64,000 bases of DNA from Arthrobacter mangrovi (lineage in GTDB: Bacteria; Actinomycetota; Actinomycetes; Actinomycetales; Micrococcaceae). The position numbers and the translations under genes were made by a program. The notes beneath the pieces are model-generated. The model was given only the letters and a program-made list of their open reading frames with translations. It ran no database searches and had not been told where the DNA came from. The stretch is from contig NZ_BRVS01000002.1 in NCBI RefSeq assembly GCF_026011795.1, forward strand, positions 62,001 to 126,000. Direction: 5' to 3'. Shown here in pieces: positions 48,276 through 57,854 of the stretch (position 1 is the stretch's first letter; each line of letters starts with the position of its first letter).

Positions 48276-49843
48276 TTGCGCTCCCCGGTGACGATCCGTT
48301 CCGGGTCCGCCGCATGGAGCCGCGCCGCCAGCGTCACGGCGCGCAGCGGGGCCGCGGCCTTGTTCACCGTCTCCAGCGCCTCGGCGGCCAGCACGGAGTC
48401 CGCGACGATGCCGCCGCCCGACTGCACGTAGGCCCGGCCGTCGCGCAGCAGCGCGGAACGGATGGCGATCGCCATGTCCATGTCGCCGGCGAAGTCGAGG
48501 TAGCCGACGACTCCCCCGTAGACGCCGCGGCGGTGCGGTTCCAGCTCGTCCAGCAGCCGCAGGGCACGCGGCTTGGGCGCGCCGGAGAGCGTGCCGGCCG
48601 GGAAGGTCGCGGACAGCACGTCGTAGGCCGTCTTGTCCTTGGCGAGGCGTCCGACGACGGTGGAGACCAGGTGCATGATGTGGCTGAACTTCTCCACCTC
48701 CATGAACTGGCTGACGTCGACGGTGCCGGGATCGCAAACCTTGGAAATGTCATTGCGGGCCAGGTCCACCAGCATCAGGTGCTCGGCGCGTTCCTTCTGG
48801 TCCGCCAGCAGCTCCTCGGCCAGTTCGCGGTCCTGCTCCACGGTCTTGCCGCGCGGCCGGGAACCGGCGATCGGATGCGTGACAACCTCGTTCCCGGTAA
48901 CCGTCACGAGCGCCTCGGGTGAAGAGCCGACGATCGAGTAGGCGTTGCCGTCGACGTCCTCAAGGCAGAACAGGTACATGTAGGGACTCGGATTGAGGTT
49001 GCGCAGCACCCGGTAGACGTCCAGGGGCGTGGCCCGGCATTCGGCTTCGAAGCGCCGCGAAATCACCACCTGGAACACCTCGCCGTCCACGATGGCCTCC
49101 TTGCCGCGCTCCACCGCGGCCAGGTACTTCTCCTCGGCCCAGCTGTGCCGGACGCCGGACATGATGTCCTCCGTGGTCAGGGCACTGTCCTCCAGGACGG
49201 AGACCTGCTGGGCCAGCGGTTCGTTCAGCTGTGCCAGCATCCCGCGCAGGCGTTCGACGGCGTCCTGCCAGGCTTCGTCCACCCGTTCGTCGCTGCCGTC
49301 GAAGTTGATCGCGTTGGCGATCAGCGTCACCGTGCCCTCGGCGTTGTCGTGCACCGCCAGGTCGGTCACCAGGCACATCGCCAGTTCCGGCAGGGGCAGG
49401 TCTTCTTCCGGCGGGCTGGTGAGCTTCTCCCAGTGGCGCACCGCTTCCCAGCCGACGAAGCCGACCAGGCCGGACGTCAGCGGCGGCAGGTCGTCGAAAC
49501 GTTCGGTGCGCAGGGCCTCTACCGTCGCCCGCATCGCCTCGACCGGATTGCCGTCCAGCGGCACTCCGGCGGGCGGCTGCCCCAGCCAATGGGCCTGGCC
49601 GTCTTTGCTGGTCAGGACGGCGCGCGAGTGCGTCCCGATGAACGAGTAGCGGGACCACACGCCGCCCACCGCGGCCGATTCCAGCAGGAACGTGCCCGGC
49701 TGCCCGCCGCCCAGCTTGCGGTAAAGGGAGATCGGCGTCTGGTCGTCGGCCAGGACCTTCAGCGTCACGGGGACGACGCGCCGGTCGCGGGCCAGGGCCC
49801 GGAACTCCTCGAGGGTGGGGCTGACGACTCCAAGGTCCTGCAT
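48272..49843 (-). CDS. trpE: Anthranilate synthase component I
   Basis: Converts chorismate and ammonia (from TrpG) to anthranilate, the first committed step of tryptophan synthesis. 523 residues. The feedback-binding region LLESAAVGGVWSRYSFIG near residue 55 is intact. The chorismate-binding domain has PEALVTVTGNEVVTHPIAGSRPRG, LMLVDLARNDISKV and AGTLSGAPKPRALRLLDELE. The ATG at 49843 is preferred over the long upstream extension; it overlaps the hisI stop by one base (TAATG). The gene is therefore read from the hisI promoter and its synthesis is coupled to hisI. No leader peptide or attenuator is visible. Confidence 0.97.
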   Translation of the reverse strand: MQDLGVVSPTLEEFRALARDRRVVPVTLKVLADDQTPISLYRKLGGGQPGTFLLESAAVGGVWSRYSFIGTHSRAVLTSKDGQAHWLGQPPAGVPLDGNPVEAMRATVEALRTERFDDLPPLTSGLVGFVGWEAVRHWEKLTSPPEEDLPLPELAMCLVTDLAVHDNAEGTVTLIANAINFDGSDERVDEAWQDAVERLRGMLAQLNEPLAQQVSVLEDSALTTEDIMSGVRHSWAEEKYLAAVERGKEAIVDGEVFQVVISRRFEAECRATPLDVYRVLRNLNPSPYMYLFCLEDVDGNAYSIVGSSPEALVTVTGNEVVTHPIAGSRPRGKTVEQDRELAEELLADQKERAEHLMLVDLARNDISKVCDPGTVDVSQFMEVEKFSHIMHLVSTVVGRLAKDKTAYDVLSATFPAGTLSGAPKPRALRLLDELEPHRRGVYGGVVGYLDFAGDMDMAIAIRSALLRDGRAYVQSGGGIVADSVLAAEALETVNKAAAPLRAVTLAARLHAADPERIVTGERK

Positions 49844-50277
49844 TAGTTGCTTTCTTTCGCTGTCGGATTCTCTTCTGCCGCGGGGCCGGCGACGGCTGCG
49901 ATCCAGCGCCCGTCGAAGCAGGTGCGGGTGCCGGTGTGGCATGCGGCCCCCACCTGGTCCACCCGCACGAGGAGGGCATCGCCGTCGCAATCCAAGGCGA
50001 CGGACTTCACCCACTGCACATGGCCGGAGGTGTCCCCCTTGCGCCAGTACTCCTGCCGGGAGCGGGAGTAGAAGGTGACCCGGCCGGTGCTGAGCGTGCG
50101 GCGGAGCGCCTCATCGTCCATCCAGCCGAGCATCAGGACCTCGTTCGTGTCGTGCTGCTGGATGATGGCGGCGACCAGTCCGGCTGCGTCGCGCTTCAGC
50201 AAGCGGGCGACGGCGGCCGGCAGCTGGTCTTCTTCGGTGCCGGCAGCGGACGGCACGGGATTCGATAGGGAGGACAT
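49843..50277 (-). CDS. hisI: Phosphoribosyl-AMP cyclohydrolase
   Basis: Opens the adenine ring of PR-AMP in step three of histidine synthesis. 144 residues, the stand-alone cyclohydrolase without the HisE domain, which is encoded separately at 52827-53090. The zinc-binding Cys residues and metal site are in [29 protein letters not shown], and the substrate region is [17 protein letters not shown]. The ATG at 50277 follows GAGGGG. It is the first gene of the run hisI-trpE and onward. The plus-strand TIGR03085-type gene begins 112 bases away in the opposite direction. Confidence 0.95.
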   Translation of the reverse strand: MSSLSNPVPSAAGTEEDQLPAAVARLLKRDAAGLVAAIIQQHDTNEVLMLGWMDDEALRRTLSTGRVTFYSRSRQEYWRKGDTSGHVQWVKSVALDCDGDALLVRVDQVGAACHTGTRTCFDGRWIAAVAGPAAEENPTAKESN

Positions 50278-50388
50278 CCCCTCAAGTCTAGTGGTTTGCC
50301 GGGGGCTGGTTTCGACGGCGTTAACATCGGCGGCACAAACGCTGCGGCCCAAGCCCAACACGACGGCTTCATGCTAGGTTCAGGACTG

Positions 50389-51033
50389 ATGCATTTCGTT
50401 CAACCGTCCCGAGAAGTCCTGGCCGAGACGCTGCTAGCCGCCGGCCCGGACTCCCCCACGCTGTGCGCGGGCTGGCGGACGGCCGACCTCGCCGCACACC
50501 TGTACCTGCGCGAGCACCGCCTGCTGGCCCAGGTCGGCATGGCTTTCAAGCCGCTGTCCAAGGTATCGGATGAGGCGACCCGCAAGCTGGCAGACACGTC
50601 GCGCGGCGCGGCCGGGTACGCCAAACTGGTCCAATCCTTCCGTACCGGGCCTCCGCGGCTCTCGCCGCTGCGGCTGAAGCCGATCGACGAGGCCGCCAAC
50701 CTGATCGAGTACTTCGTGCACACCGAAGACATTCGCCGCGCGCCCCACCGGTGGGCGCCGCGGGCGCTGGACGAGGCGTACTCCAACGCGCTCTGGGACG
50801 AGCTCATCAAGCGGGCGGCCATCCTCTACCGCGGCGTGGACCTGGGCATCATCCTGGTCCGGCCGGACGGACCCAGGCACGTGGCCAAGCGAGCGGCCGT
50901 GTCCGTGGCCATTACCGGGGAGCCGGGCGAGCTGCTGATGCACGCGCACGGACGGACCAAGAACGCGCTGGTCACCTTCGAAGGCCAGGCGGACGCTGTC
51001 GCGCTCCTGGAGAGCGCCGATATCGGGCTGTAG
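50389..51033 (+). CDS. TIGR03085 family protein (DinB/maleylpyruvate isomerase-like)
   Basis: A 214-residue protein of the DinB-like, mycothiol-dependent maleylpyruvate isomerase superfamily, subgroup TIGR03085. The metal-binding pattern is PTLCAGWRTADLAAHLYLRE near residue 24, with His and the second pair in EYFVHTEDIRRA near residue 110. Mycothiol- or bacillithiol-dependent transferases use the same four-helix fold, so mycothiol-linked detoxification is plausible but not shown. Its ATG at 50389 is between hisI and hisF, read opposite to both, which breaks the his gene order into two minus-strand blocks. Confidence 0.82.
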   Translation: MHFVQPSREVLAETLLAAGPDSPTLCAGWRTADLAAHLYLREHRLLAQVGMAFKPLSKVSDEATRKLADTSRGAAGYAKLVQSFRTGPPRLSPLRLKPIDEAANLIEYFVHTEDIRRAPHRWAPRALDEAYSNALWDELIKRAAILYRGVDLGIILVRPDGPRHVAKRAAVSVAITGEPGELLMHAHGRTKNALVTFEGQADAVALLESADIGL

Positions 51034-51095
51034 TCCCCGCCCGTCCACAGAGTCCCCGGCTCGGCGTTGTGCAGCGGCGCCGGCGGCAGGAGCGG

Positions 51096-51866
51096 TCAGC
51101 GGACCGGATAGCCCGCTTCGCGGATTGCCTTCTTGACCTGGGCGATCGCGTCGTCCGGACCGAAGTGGAACACCGAGGCCGCCAGTACCGCGTCCGCGCC
51201 CGCCGCCACGGCCGGCGGAAAATGCTCCGGCTTACCGGCACCCCCGGAGGCAATCAGCGGCACCTTCACGGCGGCACGGACCGCCCGGATCATCTCCAGG
51301 TCGAAGCCTTCCTTGGTGCCGTCCGCGTCAATCGAGTTCAGCAGGATTTCCCCGACTCCGCGGTCCGCCGCTTCCTGTGCCCACGCGATGGCATCGATGC
51401 CGGTGCCCTTGCGTCCGCCGTGCGTCGTGACCTCGAAACCGGAGGGAACGGAGCCGTCTGCGGTGCGCCGGGCGTCGAGGGAGAGCACCAGGACCTGGGA
51501 ACCGAAGTGCCGGGCAATCTCGTCGATCACGTCGGGGCGCACCACGGCGGCGGTATTGATCGAGGCCTTGTCCGCCCCGTAGCGCAGCAGCTTGTCGACG
51601 TCGGCCACGCCGCGCACGCCGCCGCCGACCGTGAGCGGGATGAAGACTTCCTCAGCGGTGCGGGCGACGACGTCGAACGTCGTTTCCCGGTTGCCCGAGG
51701 AGGCGGTCACGTCAAGGAAAGTGAGCTCGTCCGCTCCGGCACGGTCGTACCGGTGGGCGAGTTCAACCGGATCGCCGGCGTCACGCAGGCCCTCGAAGTT
51801 GACCCCCTTGACCACGCGTCCGGCGTCGACGTCGAGGCAGGGAATGACACGGATGGCGACTGACAT
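51096..51866 (-). CDS. hisF: Imidazole glycerol phosphate synthase, HisF subunit
   Basis: Cyclase half of IGP synthase; uses ammonia from HisH to form imidazole glycerol phosphate and AICAR. 256 residues of TIM barrel. Catalytic Asp residues are in [17 protein letters not shown] and in VLSLDARR. Phosphate sites are [10 protein letters not shown] and IASGGAG. The ATG at 51866 is the start of the conserved [13 protein letters not shown]. It follows hisG by 14 bases and is transcribed last in the hisE-hisG-hisF set. hisH and hisA are not in the window. Confidence 0.96.
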   Translation of the reverse strand: MSVAIRVIPCLDVDAGRVVKGVNFEGLRDAGDPVELAHRYDRAGADELTFLDVTASSGNRETTFDVVARTAEEVFIPLTVGGGVRGVADVDKLLRYGADKASINTAAVVRPDVIDEIARHFGSQVLVLSLDARRTADGSVPSGFEVTTHGGRKGTGIDAIAWAQEAADRGVGEILLNSIDADGTKEGFDLEMIRAVRAAVKVPLIASGGAGKPEHFPPAVAAGADAVLAASVFHFGPDDAIAQVKKAIREAGYPVR

Positions 51867-51880
51867 GCTGTCCTCTGGGT

Positions 51881-52726
51881 TCAGATACGGCAGGCGTGGA
51901 TGGTGCTGACCAGGATGGCGCGGGCGCCCAGGTCGTAGAGCTCGTCCATCACCCGGTTGGTCTGGCTGCGGCGGACCATGGAGCGCACGGCCACCCAATC
52001 GGTGTCGCGCAGCGGGGAGACCGTGGGCGATTCGAGCCCCGGGGTCAGCGCGGCGGCCTGCTCGACCAGGTTCTTACGGATGTCGTAGTCCATCATCACG
52101 TACTCGCGGGCGACGATGACGCCCCGGAGCCGACGCATCAGGACGTCGAGGCCCGCGGGCGCCGCGTGGCCCTTCCGGCCGATGAGGACTGCCTCGGACT
52201 TCAGGATCGGATCGCCGAAGATCTCCATGCCGGCCGCCTTGAGGGTGTTGCCGGTCTCGACGACGTCGGCGATGGCGTCCGCGACACCGAGCCGGACCGA
52301 GGACTCCACCGCGCCGTCAAGCCGGACCACCTTGGCATCGATGCCCCGCTCCGCCAGGTAGTCGCGCAGGAGGCCGTCATAGCTGGTCGCCAGCCGCTTG
52401 CCTTCGAGCTGGTCGGCCCGGGAGAACTCGCCGACGGGCCCCGCGAACCGGAAGGTGGAGGAGCCGAAGCCCAGGGCCAGCAGCTCCTCGGCTTCGACCT
52501 GGGCGTCGAGGAACAGGTCGCGGCCGGTGATGCCGACGTCCAGGGTGCCCTTGCCCACATAGACGGCGATGTCCCGGGGACGGAGGAAGAAGAATTCGAT
52601 GTCGTTGTCCGGATCGACCATGACGAGTTCGCGGTTGTCACGGCGCTGCCGGTAGCCGGCCTCCGTGAGCATGCCGGAAGCGGCCTCGGACAAGGAACCT
52701 TTATTGGGAACAGCTACGCGCAGCAT
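51881..52726 (-). CDS. hisG: ATP phosphoribosyltransferase (long form)
   Basis: First committed step of histidine synthesis, joining ATP and PRPP, and the pathway's feedback target. 281 residues, the long form that carries its own regulatory domain, so HisZ is not needed. The start [16 protein letters not shown] is typical, the PRPP loop is [15 protein letters not shown], and the C-terminal 75 residues (from about [15 protein letters not shown]) form the histidine-binding ferredoxin-like domain. It lies 100 bases downstream of hisE; a hairpin occupies the gap. Confidence 0.96.
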   Translation of the reverse strand: MLRVAVPNKGSLSEAASGMLTEAGYRQRRDNRELVMVDPDNDIEFFFLRPRDIAVYVGKGTLDVGITGRDLFLDAQVEAEELLALGFGSSTFRFAGPVGEFSRADQLEGKRLATSYDGLLRDYLAERGIDAKVVRLDGAVESSVRLGVADAIADVVETGNTLKAAGMEIFGDPILKSEAVLIGRKGHAAPAGLDVLMRRLRGVIVAREYVMMDYDIRKNLVEQAAALTPGLESPTVSPLRDTDWVAVRSMVRRSQTNRVMDELYDLGARAILVSTIHACRI

Positions 52727-52797
52727 GGACTGACTTTCTCCAGGGATGTGGCCGGCTCCAGGGCCGGCGGGGTCGGAAGAACGATGCCGGTGGTCTT

Positions 52798-52828
52798 AGC
52801 GGAACACCTCCTGAGGCGGTGTCCCGCT
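52798..52828 (-). other. Intercistronic hairpin between hisE and hisG
   Basis: Read on the minus strand, AGCGGGACACC and GGTGTTCCGCT can pair around a nine-base loop with one mismatch. It begins on the hisE stop codon and no T run follows. It may mark an mRNA processing or partial termination point. Evidence is the sequence alone. Confidence 0.4.
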
Positions 52829-53090
52829 ACAGATGCTTGTAGACGTCCTCCAGCGACAGGCCCTTGGCGAGCATCAGCACCTGCAGGTGGTAGAGCAGCT
52901 GGGAAATTTCCTCGGCGGCTGCCTCGTCCGACTCGTACTCCGCGGCCATCCAGACTTCCGCGGCTTCCTCGACGACCTTCTTGCCGATGCCATGGACGCC
53001 GGAGTCCAGTTCGGCGACGGTGCCGGAGCCCTCCGGGCGGTTCAGGGCTTTCTCGCTGAGCTCGGCGAAGAGGGATTCGAAGGATTTCAC
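52827..53090 (-). CDS. hisE: Phosphoribosyl-ATP pyrophosphatase
   Basis: Removes pyrophosphate from phosphoribosyl-ATP in step two of histidine synthesis. 87 residues, all-alpha NTP-pyrophosphohydrolase (MazG-like) fold. The metal-binding acidic residues are in [23 protein letters not shown], and the conserved [19 protein letters not shown] follows. It is stand-alone here; HisI lies 2.5 kb away in another block. The ATG at 53090 opens a run of hisE-hisG-hisF. Confidence 0.95.
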   Translation of the reverse strand: MKSFESLFAELSEKALNRPEGSGTVAELDSGVHGIGKKVVEEAAEVWMAAEYESDEAAAEEISQLLYHLQVLMLAKGLSLEDVYKHL

Positions 53091-53152
53091 GCTCTTTAGA
53101 GTACGTCAGGGTTCCGCCTGCGCCGCAAAAGGCCCCGGCCTATGTGACAAAG

Positions 53153-53185
53153 GCCACCGGCCCGGCGACGCACCGGGCCGGCGGC
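53153..53185 (-). terminator. Terminator after ribH
   Basis: A 13-bp stem with one G-U pair (GCCGCCGGCCCGG and CCGGGCCGGTGGC read on the minus strand) and a seven-base loop, followed by CTTTG. It begins four bases after the ribH stop and closes the riboflavin operon. Confidence 0.75.
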
Positions 53186-53188
53186 GCG

Positions 53189-53749
<561 letters not shown>

Positions 53750-54415
53750 TCAGCTCTGGTGGATCGGCTGCTCTTCCAGCAGGGCCAGGCGGTGGTCCAT
53801 GCGGTCCCGCTTGGTCTGCAGGTAGCGGCGGTTCTGCTCGCGCGAGGGCACTTCCGAGGAGACCATCTCCTCGACGGTGATTCCGAAGGCAGCGAGCTTC
53901 GAACCTTTGATCGGGTTGTTGCTCAGCAGCCGGATGCGGTCCAGCCCCATCGTGTGCAGGATCGCGGCGGCGGCCGAGTAGTCCCTGCCGTCGACCGGCA
54001 GGCCGAGCTGCTCGTTGGCTTCCACGGTGTCCGCGCCGCCTTCCTGCAGGGCATAGGCGCGGATCTTGTTGGCCAGGCCGATGCCTCGTCCCTCCTGGCC
54101 CCGGAGGTAGAGCACCGTACCGCCGTGCTCGGCGATCAGGGTCAGCGCCTGCTCCAGCTGCTCCCCGCAGTCGCAGCGGTAGGAGGCGAAGACGTCGCCC
54201 GTGAGGCACTCCGAATGCAGCCGGACGAGCGGTGCGGATTCCGGGCGGACCGGAGACGTGACGCTCAGGTGCTCCACCCCGGTGCCGTCATCGGTCCACG
54301 CACGCGCCGTGAAAAAGCCGAAGGCCGTCGGCAGCTGGACGGAGGGGCCACCGGTAACGTTGGCCGGCAGCGCCGGCGCGGTTCCCGGCGCCGCAGTCTC
54401 GCCGACGCCGTTCAT
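53750..54415 (-). CDS. ribA: GTP cyclohydrolase II
   Basis: Opens GTP to 2,5-diamino-6-ribosylaminopyrimidinone phosphate, the entry to riboflavin synthesis. 221 residues. The zinc-binding Cys set is in LHSECLTGDVFASYRCDCG, followed by YLRGQEGRGIGL and the LLSNNPIKGSKLAAFGI region. In many actinobacteria this domain is fused behind RibB. Here the ATG at 54415 overlaps the ribB stop (ATGA), so the two domains are separate chains made from one message. A Gly/Ala/Pro-rich N-terminal stretch of about 25 residues precedes the domain. Confidence 0.95.
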   Translation of the reverse strand: MNGVGETAAPGTAPALPANVTGGPSVQLPTAFGFFTARAWTDDGTGVEHLSVTSPVRPESAPLVRLHSECLTGDVFASYRCDCGEQLEQALTLIAEHGGTVLYLRGQEGRGIGLANKIRAYALQEGGADTVEANEQLGLPVDGRDYSAAAAILHTMGLDRIRLLSNNPIKGSKLAAFGITVEEMVSSEVPSREQNRRYLQTKRDRMDHRLALLEEQPIHQS

Positions 54416-55068
54416 CGCCCGGCCTCCCCCGCCGGCCGTGCCGCGGACAGGTGGGCCACCAGGTCCTCGATGGAGACCAGCGGGCAGCCGTGTTCGTTGG
54501 CGAATTCGCGGAGCGCGGGCAGCCGCATCATTTCGCCGTCGTCGTGCACCAGTTCGGCGATGACCCCGACCGGTTCCCGGCCGCCCAGCCGGCACAGGTC
54601 CACCGCCGCTTCGGTGTGGCCCCGGCGGACCAGGACACCGCCGTCGACCGCCCGCAGCGGGAAGATGTGGCCTGGCCGGCTCAGCTGGGCAGCGGTGCTC
54701 TGCGGCGACGCCAGGACCAGCGCGGTACGCGCTCGGTCCGAGGAACTGATGCCGGTCGAAACGCCCGACGCGGCATCGCACGAGACGGTGTACGCGGTGC
54801 CCTTGGCGTCCTGGTTGTCCTCCACCATCGGCGGAAGGTCCAGGTGGTCCGCCCGCGCGCCGGTCAGGGGCACGCAGATGACGCCGGAGCTATGCCGGAC
54901 GGTCCAACCCATCAGGGCGGGGGTGGAGGCGTCAGCGGCAAAGATGATGTCGCCTTCGTTCTCGCGGTCTTCGTCATCGACGACGACGACCGGCCGGCCG
55001 GCGGCAATGGCGTCGATCGCCAGTTCGATCGCGTCCAGCCGGATCGGTGATTCAACTGCCGCGCTCAT
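54412..55068 (-). CDS. ribB: 3,4-dihydroxy-2-butanone-4-phosphate synthase
   Basis: Makes the four-carbon precursor of lumazine from ribulose 5-phosphate. 218 residues. Active-site features are VVVVDDEDRENEGDIIFAAD near residue 30, with the acidic Mg ligands, and VSCDAASGVSTGISSSDRA and RPGHIFPLRAVDGGVLVRRGHTEAAVDL further on. It is split from ribA but overlaps it by four bases, and overlaps ribE at its 5' end by four bases. The product's substrate, ribulose 5-phosphate, is also that of the rpe gene upstream. Confidence 0.96.
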   Translation of the reverse strand: MSAAVESPIRLDAIELAIDAIAAGRPVVVVDDEDRENEGDIIFAADASTPALMGWTVRHSSGVICVPLTGARADHLDLPPMVEDNQDAKGTAYTVSCDAASGVSTGISSSDRARTALVLASPQSTAAQLSRPGHIFPLRAVDGGVLVRRGHTEAAVDLCRLGGREPVGVIAELVHDDGEMMRLPALREFANEHGCPLVSIEDLVAHLSAARPAGEAGR

Positions 55069-55721
55069 GCCGTCCCTCCTGCCGCGTGGCGGGCGGGCTG
55101 GCTGCCGGCGGCGGTGTAGGCCAGCAGCCGCTCCGCGTACTTGGCCAGTACGTCCACCTCGAGGTTGACCTTGTCTCCGATGGCCTTGGCGCCCAGCGAG
55201 GTCTCTGCCAGCGTCGTGGGAATCAGTCCTACCTCGAACCACGGCTCCTCGGCGCCGGGTTCGCTCACCGCCGTCACGGTGAGGGATACGCCGTCGACCG
55301 CGATGGAGCCCTTCTCCGCGATGTACCGGGCCTGCCGGGCCGGAACGGAGAAGCGCAGCCGGTCCCAGTCGCCTGCATTCTCCCGTTCCAACAGGGCGCC
55401 CACGGCATCGACGTGGCCCTGGACCACGTGGCCGTCCAGCCGCCCGCCGGCCGGAACGCAACGTTCCAGGTTGACGCTCATGCCGTCTTTCAGCTCACCC
55501 GTGGTGGTCCGGCGCAGGGTCTCCCCCATGACGTCGACGGCGACGCGGCCGTCCGCAATGCTCACGGCCGTCAGGCAGACGCCGTTGACCGCGATGGACC
55601 CGCCCAGTCCGAGATCCTCGGCGGCCGCACCGGCGGAGAAGGTCAGCACGGCGCTGTCCGTTTCGGGGTGGAGGACCAGCGACTCAACGCCGCCTCGCTC
55701 CGTGACAATTCCGGTAAACAT
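55065..55721 (-). CDS. ribE: Riboflavin synthase alpha chain
   Basis: Dismutates two lumazines to riboflavin. 218 residues in two homologous barrel domains. Signatures are MFTGIVTERGGVESL at the start, the first-domain GGSIAVNGVCLTA, the second-domain KGSIAVDGVSLTVTAV, and NLERCVPAGGRLDGHVVQGHVD between them. The gene is called ribC in some nomenclatures. The ATG at 55721 overlaps the ribD stop by one base (TGATG), and the ribE stop overlaps the ribB start. Confidence 0.96.
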   Translation of the reverse strand: MFTGIVTERGGVESLVLHPETDSAVLTFSAGAAAEDLGLGGSIAVNGVCLTAVSIADGRVAVDVMGETLRRTTTGELKDGMSVNLERCVPAGGRLDGHVVQGHVDAVGALLERENAGDWDRLRFSVPARQARYIAEKGSIAVDGVSLTVTAVSEPGAEEPWFEVGLIPTTLAETSLGAKAIGDKVNLEVDVLAKYAERLLAYTAAGSQPARHAAGGTA

Positions 55722-56803
55722 CAGAGTCCTTTCCGTACCGCAGGCGTGCTGCCTGCCGGTGCTGGTTCAAGATGCAGGCGCAGGTCAGCGCCGAGATTGG
55801 TGGTGTGGCCGCCGCCGGAGCTGTCCCAGCGCCAGTGCGCGGCGTCGGCCAGGGTGCCGATACCGAGCGGCGCCGTCGAACGCGTGCCGGCGCCGAGCAG
55901 CAAGGGCGCAAGGTAGAGGACCAGCTCGTCCACCAGGTCCACCTTCAGGAAGGCGGCCGCCACCGTGGCGCCGCCTTCGATCATGGCGTGGGCTACGCCG
56001 CGGCCGGCCAGCAAGTCCAGCACCTCGGCGGGATCGTGGGTGTGCAGCTGGAGGAACTTCCCGTCGCTGCCGCGCACCGCGGCGTCGGCGGGAACATCGC
56101 GGGTGCCCATGACCACGCGCAGCGGCTGGCTGGCAGCCGGTTCCCCGTTCCCGGTCCTGGCGGTTAGCCGGGGGTTGTCGGCTAAGACAGTCCCGGTACC
56201 GGCGATGATGGCGTCCACCCTCGCCCGGATGCCGTGGCTGTCCTGCCGGGCCGCCTCGGAGGTGATCCACTGGCTGCTGCCGTCGGCGGCCGCGATTAGG
56301 CCGTCGAGGGTTTGTGCGATGTGCATGGTGGTGAACGGCCGCCGGGCCGACTTGGCTTTGAACCACCGCTGGTTCAAATCCAGCGCCGCGTCGCGGCAGA
56401 GGCCGGAACGCACATCCACCCCGCGGCTGCGCAGGTAGTCGGCTCCCCCCGCGGCCGAAGTCTGGTCGTCGGACGCATGGACCAGGCGGCCGATCCCGGC
56501 CTCGGCCACGGCGACCGCGCAGGGACCGGTCCGGCCCTGATGATTGCAGGGCTCCAGCGTCACCACCATGGTGCAGTCGGCCAGGGTGGTCCGGTCGAGC
56601 CCCTCCGGCAGGTTGGCCAGGGCCTCGATTTCTGCATGCGGGAAGCCGGCCCCGCGGTGGTAGCCGCTCGCCAGGACCGCTCCGTCGGCGTCGAGGACTG
56701 CCGCACCGACCAGCGGGTTGGCCCCGCGCATCCCCCGCCGTGCCTCGCCGAGGGCCAGCTGCATCGCACGTTCCTCGGCCGCCGTGAACTCTTGAGTCGC
56801 CAT
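55721..56803 (-). CDS. ribD: Bifunctional pyrimidine deaminase/reductase
   Basis: Deaminates and reduces the pyrimidine intermediate of riboflavin synthesis. 360 residues. The N-terminal deaminase has the zinc site PHAEIEAL and VVTLEPCNHQGRTGPC near residues 50-85. The C-terminal reductase has PFTTMHIAQTLDGLIAAADG and the NADPH turn HAMIEGGATVAAAFL. The ATG at 56803 overlaps the stop of the transporter gene by one base. It is the second gene of the riboswitch-controlled operon. Confidence 0.96.
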   Translation of the reverse strand: MATQEFTAAEERAMQLALGEARRGMRGANPLVGAAVLDADGAVLASGYHRGAGFPHAEIEALANLPEGLDRTTLADCTMVVTLEPCNHQGRTGPCAVAVAEAGIGRLVHASDDQTSAAGGADYLRSRGVDVRSGLCRDAALDLNQRWFKAKSARRPFTTMHIAQTLDGLIAAADGSSQWITSEAARQDSHGIRARVDAIIAGTGTVLADNPRLTARTGNGEPAASQPLRVVMGTRDVPADAAVRGSDGKFLQLHTHDPAEVLDLLAGRGVAHAMIEGGATVAAAFLKVDLVDELVLYLAPLLLGAGTRSTAPLGIGTLADAAHWRWDSSGGGHTTNLGADLRLHLEPAPAGSTPAVRKGL

Positions 56804-57510
56804 CAGCGGGCCGCCCCTTCCAGTGCCGGCTCCGCGACGGCCGCCCCGGCCTCGGCCTTGGTGCGGGTATGCGCCCGCCACCAGACGAAGAAGCCGGCCA
56901 GGGTGAATGCGCCGTAAAACAGGTACATGACGGCCGACGCGTAGTAGCCGGCGCTGAAAAGCAGCGGGACGCCCACGATGTCCACGGCAACCCAGACCAG
57001 CCAGAACTCGACCCAGCCGCGGGCCATCCCGTAGGTTGCCAGCAGGGACCCGACGAAGGTCCAGGCATCCGCCCACACAGGTTCGTAGGAGCCCAGCGCG
57101 GTGAACAGCGGCGTCAGGGCCACGGTGCCCAGCACCATGCCGGCCGCAAGGCCGATCCGTTCGCGGCCGGAGGCGAATCGCGGGACCAGCGCATGTCCGG
57201 CTCCGTCGGCCCCGTCACGGCGGCTTTGGCTCCAGCGGCGCCACCCGTAGACGGCTACGGCGATGAACATGATCTGGCGGCCGGCCTGTCCGAGCAGCGT
57301 GGCGGTACTGGCGGCGCCGAACAGGGAACCGAGGAAGACGGTCAGGAGCAGGATGTTGCCGGCGATGCCGACCGGCCAGGCCCAGACTTTCCGCTGCATG
57401 CCTCCGAGGGCGCTCAGCAAGCCGAAGATATTGCCCAGCACCTCGCGCAGCAGCAGCGCGCTGCCGGCGACGGGTATCTGGGCTTCAAAGAGCCACCGCA
57501 GGAGATCCAT
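56803..57510 (-). CDS. pnuC: PnuC-family transporter, probable riboflavin importer (RibM/PnuX)
   Basis: A 235-residue membrane protein with seven or eight hydrophobic helices. WAWPVGIAGNILLLTVFLGS and GRQIMFIAVAVYGWRRW are the PnuC motifs. PnuC proteins move nicotinamide riboside, but those encoded first in FMN-riboswitch operons of actinobacteria (Corynebacterium PnuX, Streptomyces RibM) move riboflavin, so that is the likelier substrate here. The ATG at 57510 has GGAAAGGAAC upstream, and the riboswitch ends 120 bases before it. The gene is first in the rib operon. Confidence 0.85.
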   Translation of the reverse strand: MDLLRWLFEAQIPVAGSALLLREVLGNIFGLLSALGGMQRKVWAWPVGIAGNILLLTVFLGSLFGAASTATLLGQAGRQIMFIAVAVYGWRRWSQSRRDGADGAGHALVPRFASGRERIGLAAGMVLGTVALTPLFTALGSYEPVWADAWTFVGSLLATYGMARGWVEFWLVWVAVDIVGVPLLFSAGYYASAVMYLFYGAFTLAGFFVWWRAHTRTKAEAGAAVAEPALEGAAR

Positions 57511-57630
57511 GCCGTTCCTTTCCGAAAGCCGCGGCGGCTCCGGGGTAACGACAGTGCGGTAGCTGCAGGCAACGGGCGGCCGGATCCATGCGGACCGTGC
57601 GCACCGTCGGCTGGCTGCCAACTGTACGTG

Positions 57631-57767
57631 CTTCTCCCATCCAGACTTTGACTGTCGGTACCGGAATTCCACCGGTTCAGCCGCTGCCTGCGGAACATTG
57701 CCGTTCCGTCGGCCGCGGGTCGCGGACTATAACCGCCGGTTCGGACTTACACCGACCCCGGAGCACG
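57631..57767 (-). promoter_or_regulatory. FMN riboswitch (RFN element)
   Basis: Read on the minus strand it contains the conserved FMN-binding core: CTCCGGGGTCGGTGTAAGTCC, then ACCGGCGGTTATAGTCCGCGA, and near its 3' end CCGGTGGAATTCCGGTACCG and AGTCTGGATGGGAGAAG. It lies in the leader of the pnuC-ribDEBAH operon and is expected to turn the operon down when FMN is abundant. About 120 bases follow before the first start codon, with a GC-rich stretch that may form the expression platform. Confidence 0.93.
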
Positions 57768-57854
57768 TTGTTTGTGATTGCTATTGTGCCATAACTGCCG
57801 TCCGCATCACGGCTATTCCCGTCACGGCCTGTAACACACGGCACATTTGATGTA

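Noticed and set aside
50340-50480. A Trp attenuator or leader peptide upstream of hisI-trpE
   Set aside because: No short frame with tandem Trp codons and no competing hairpins could be found.
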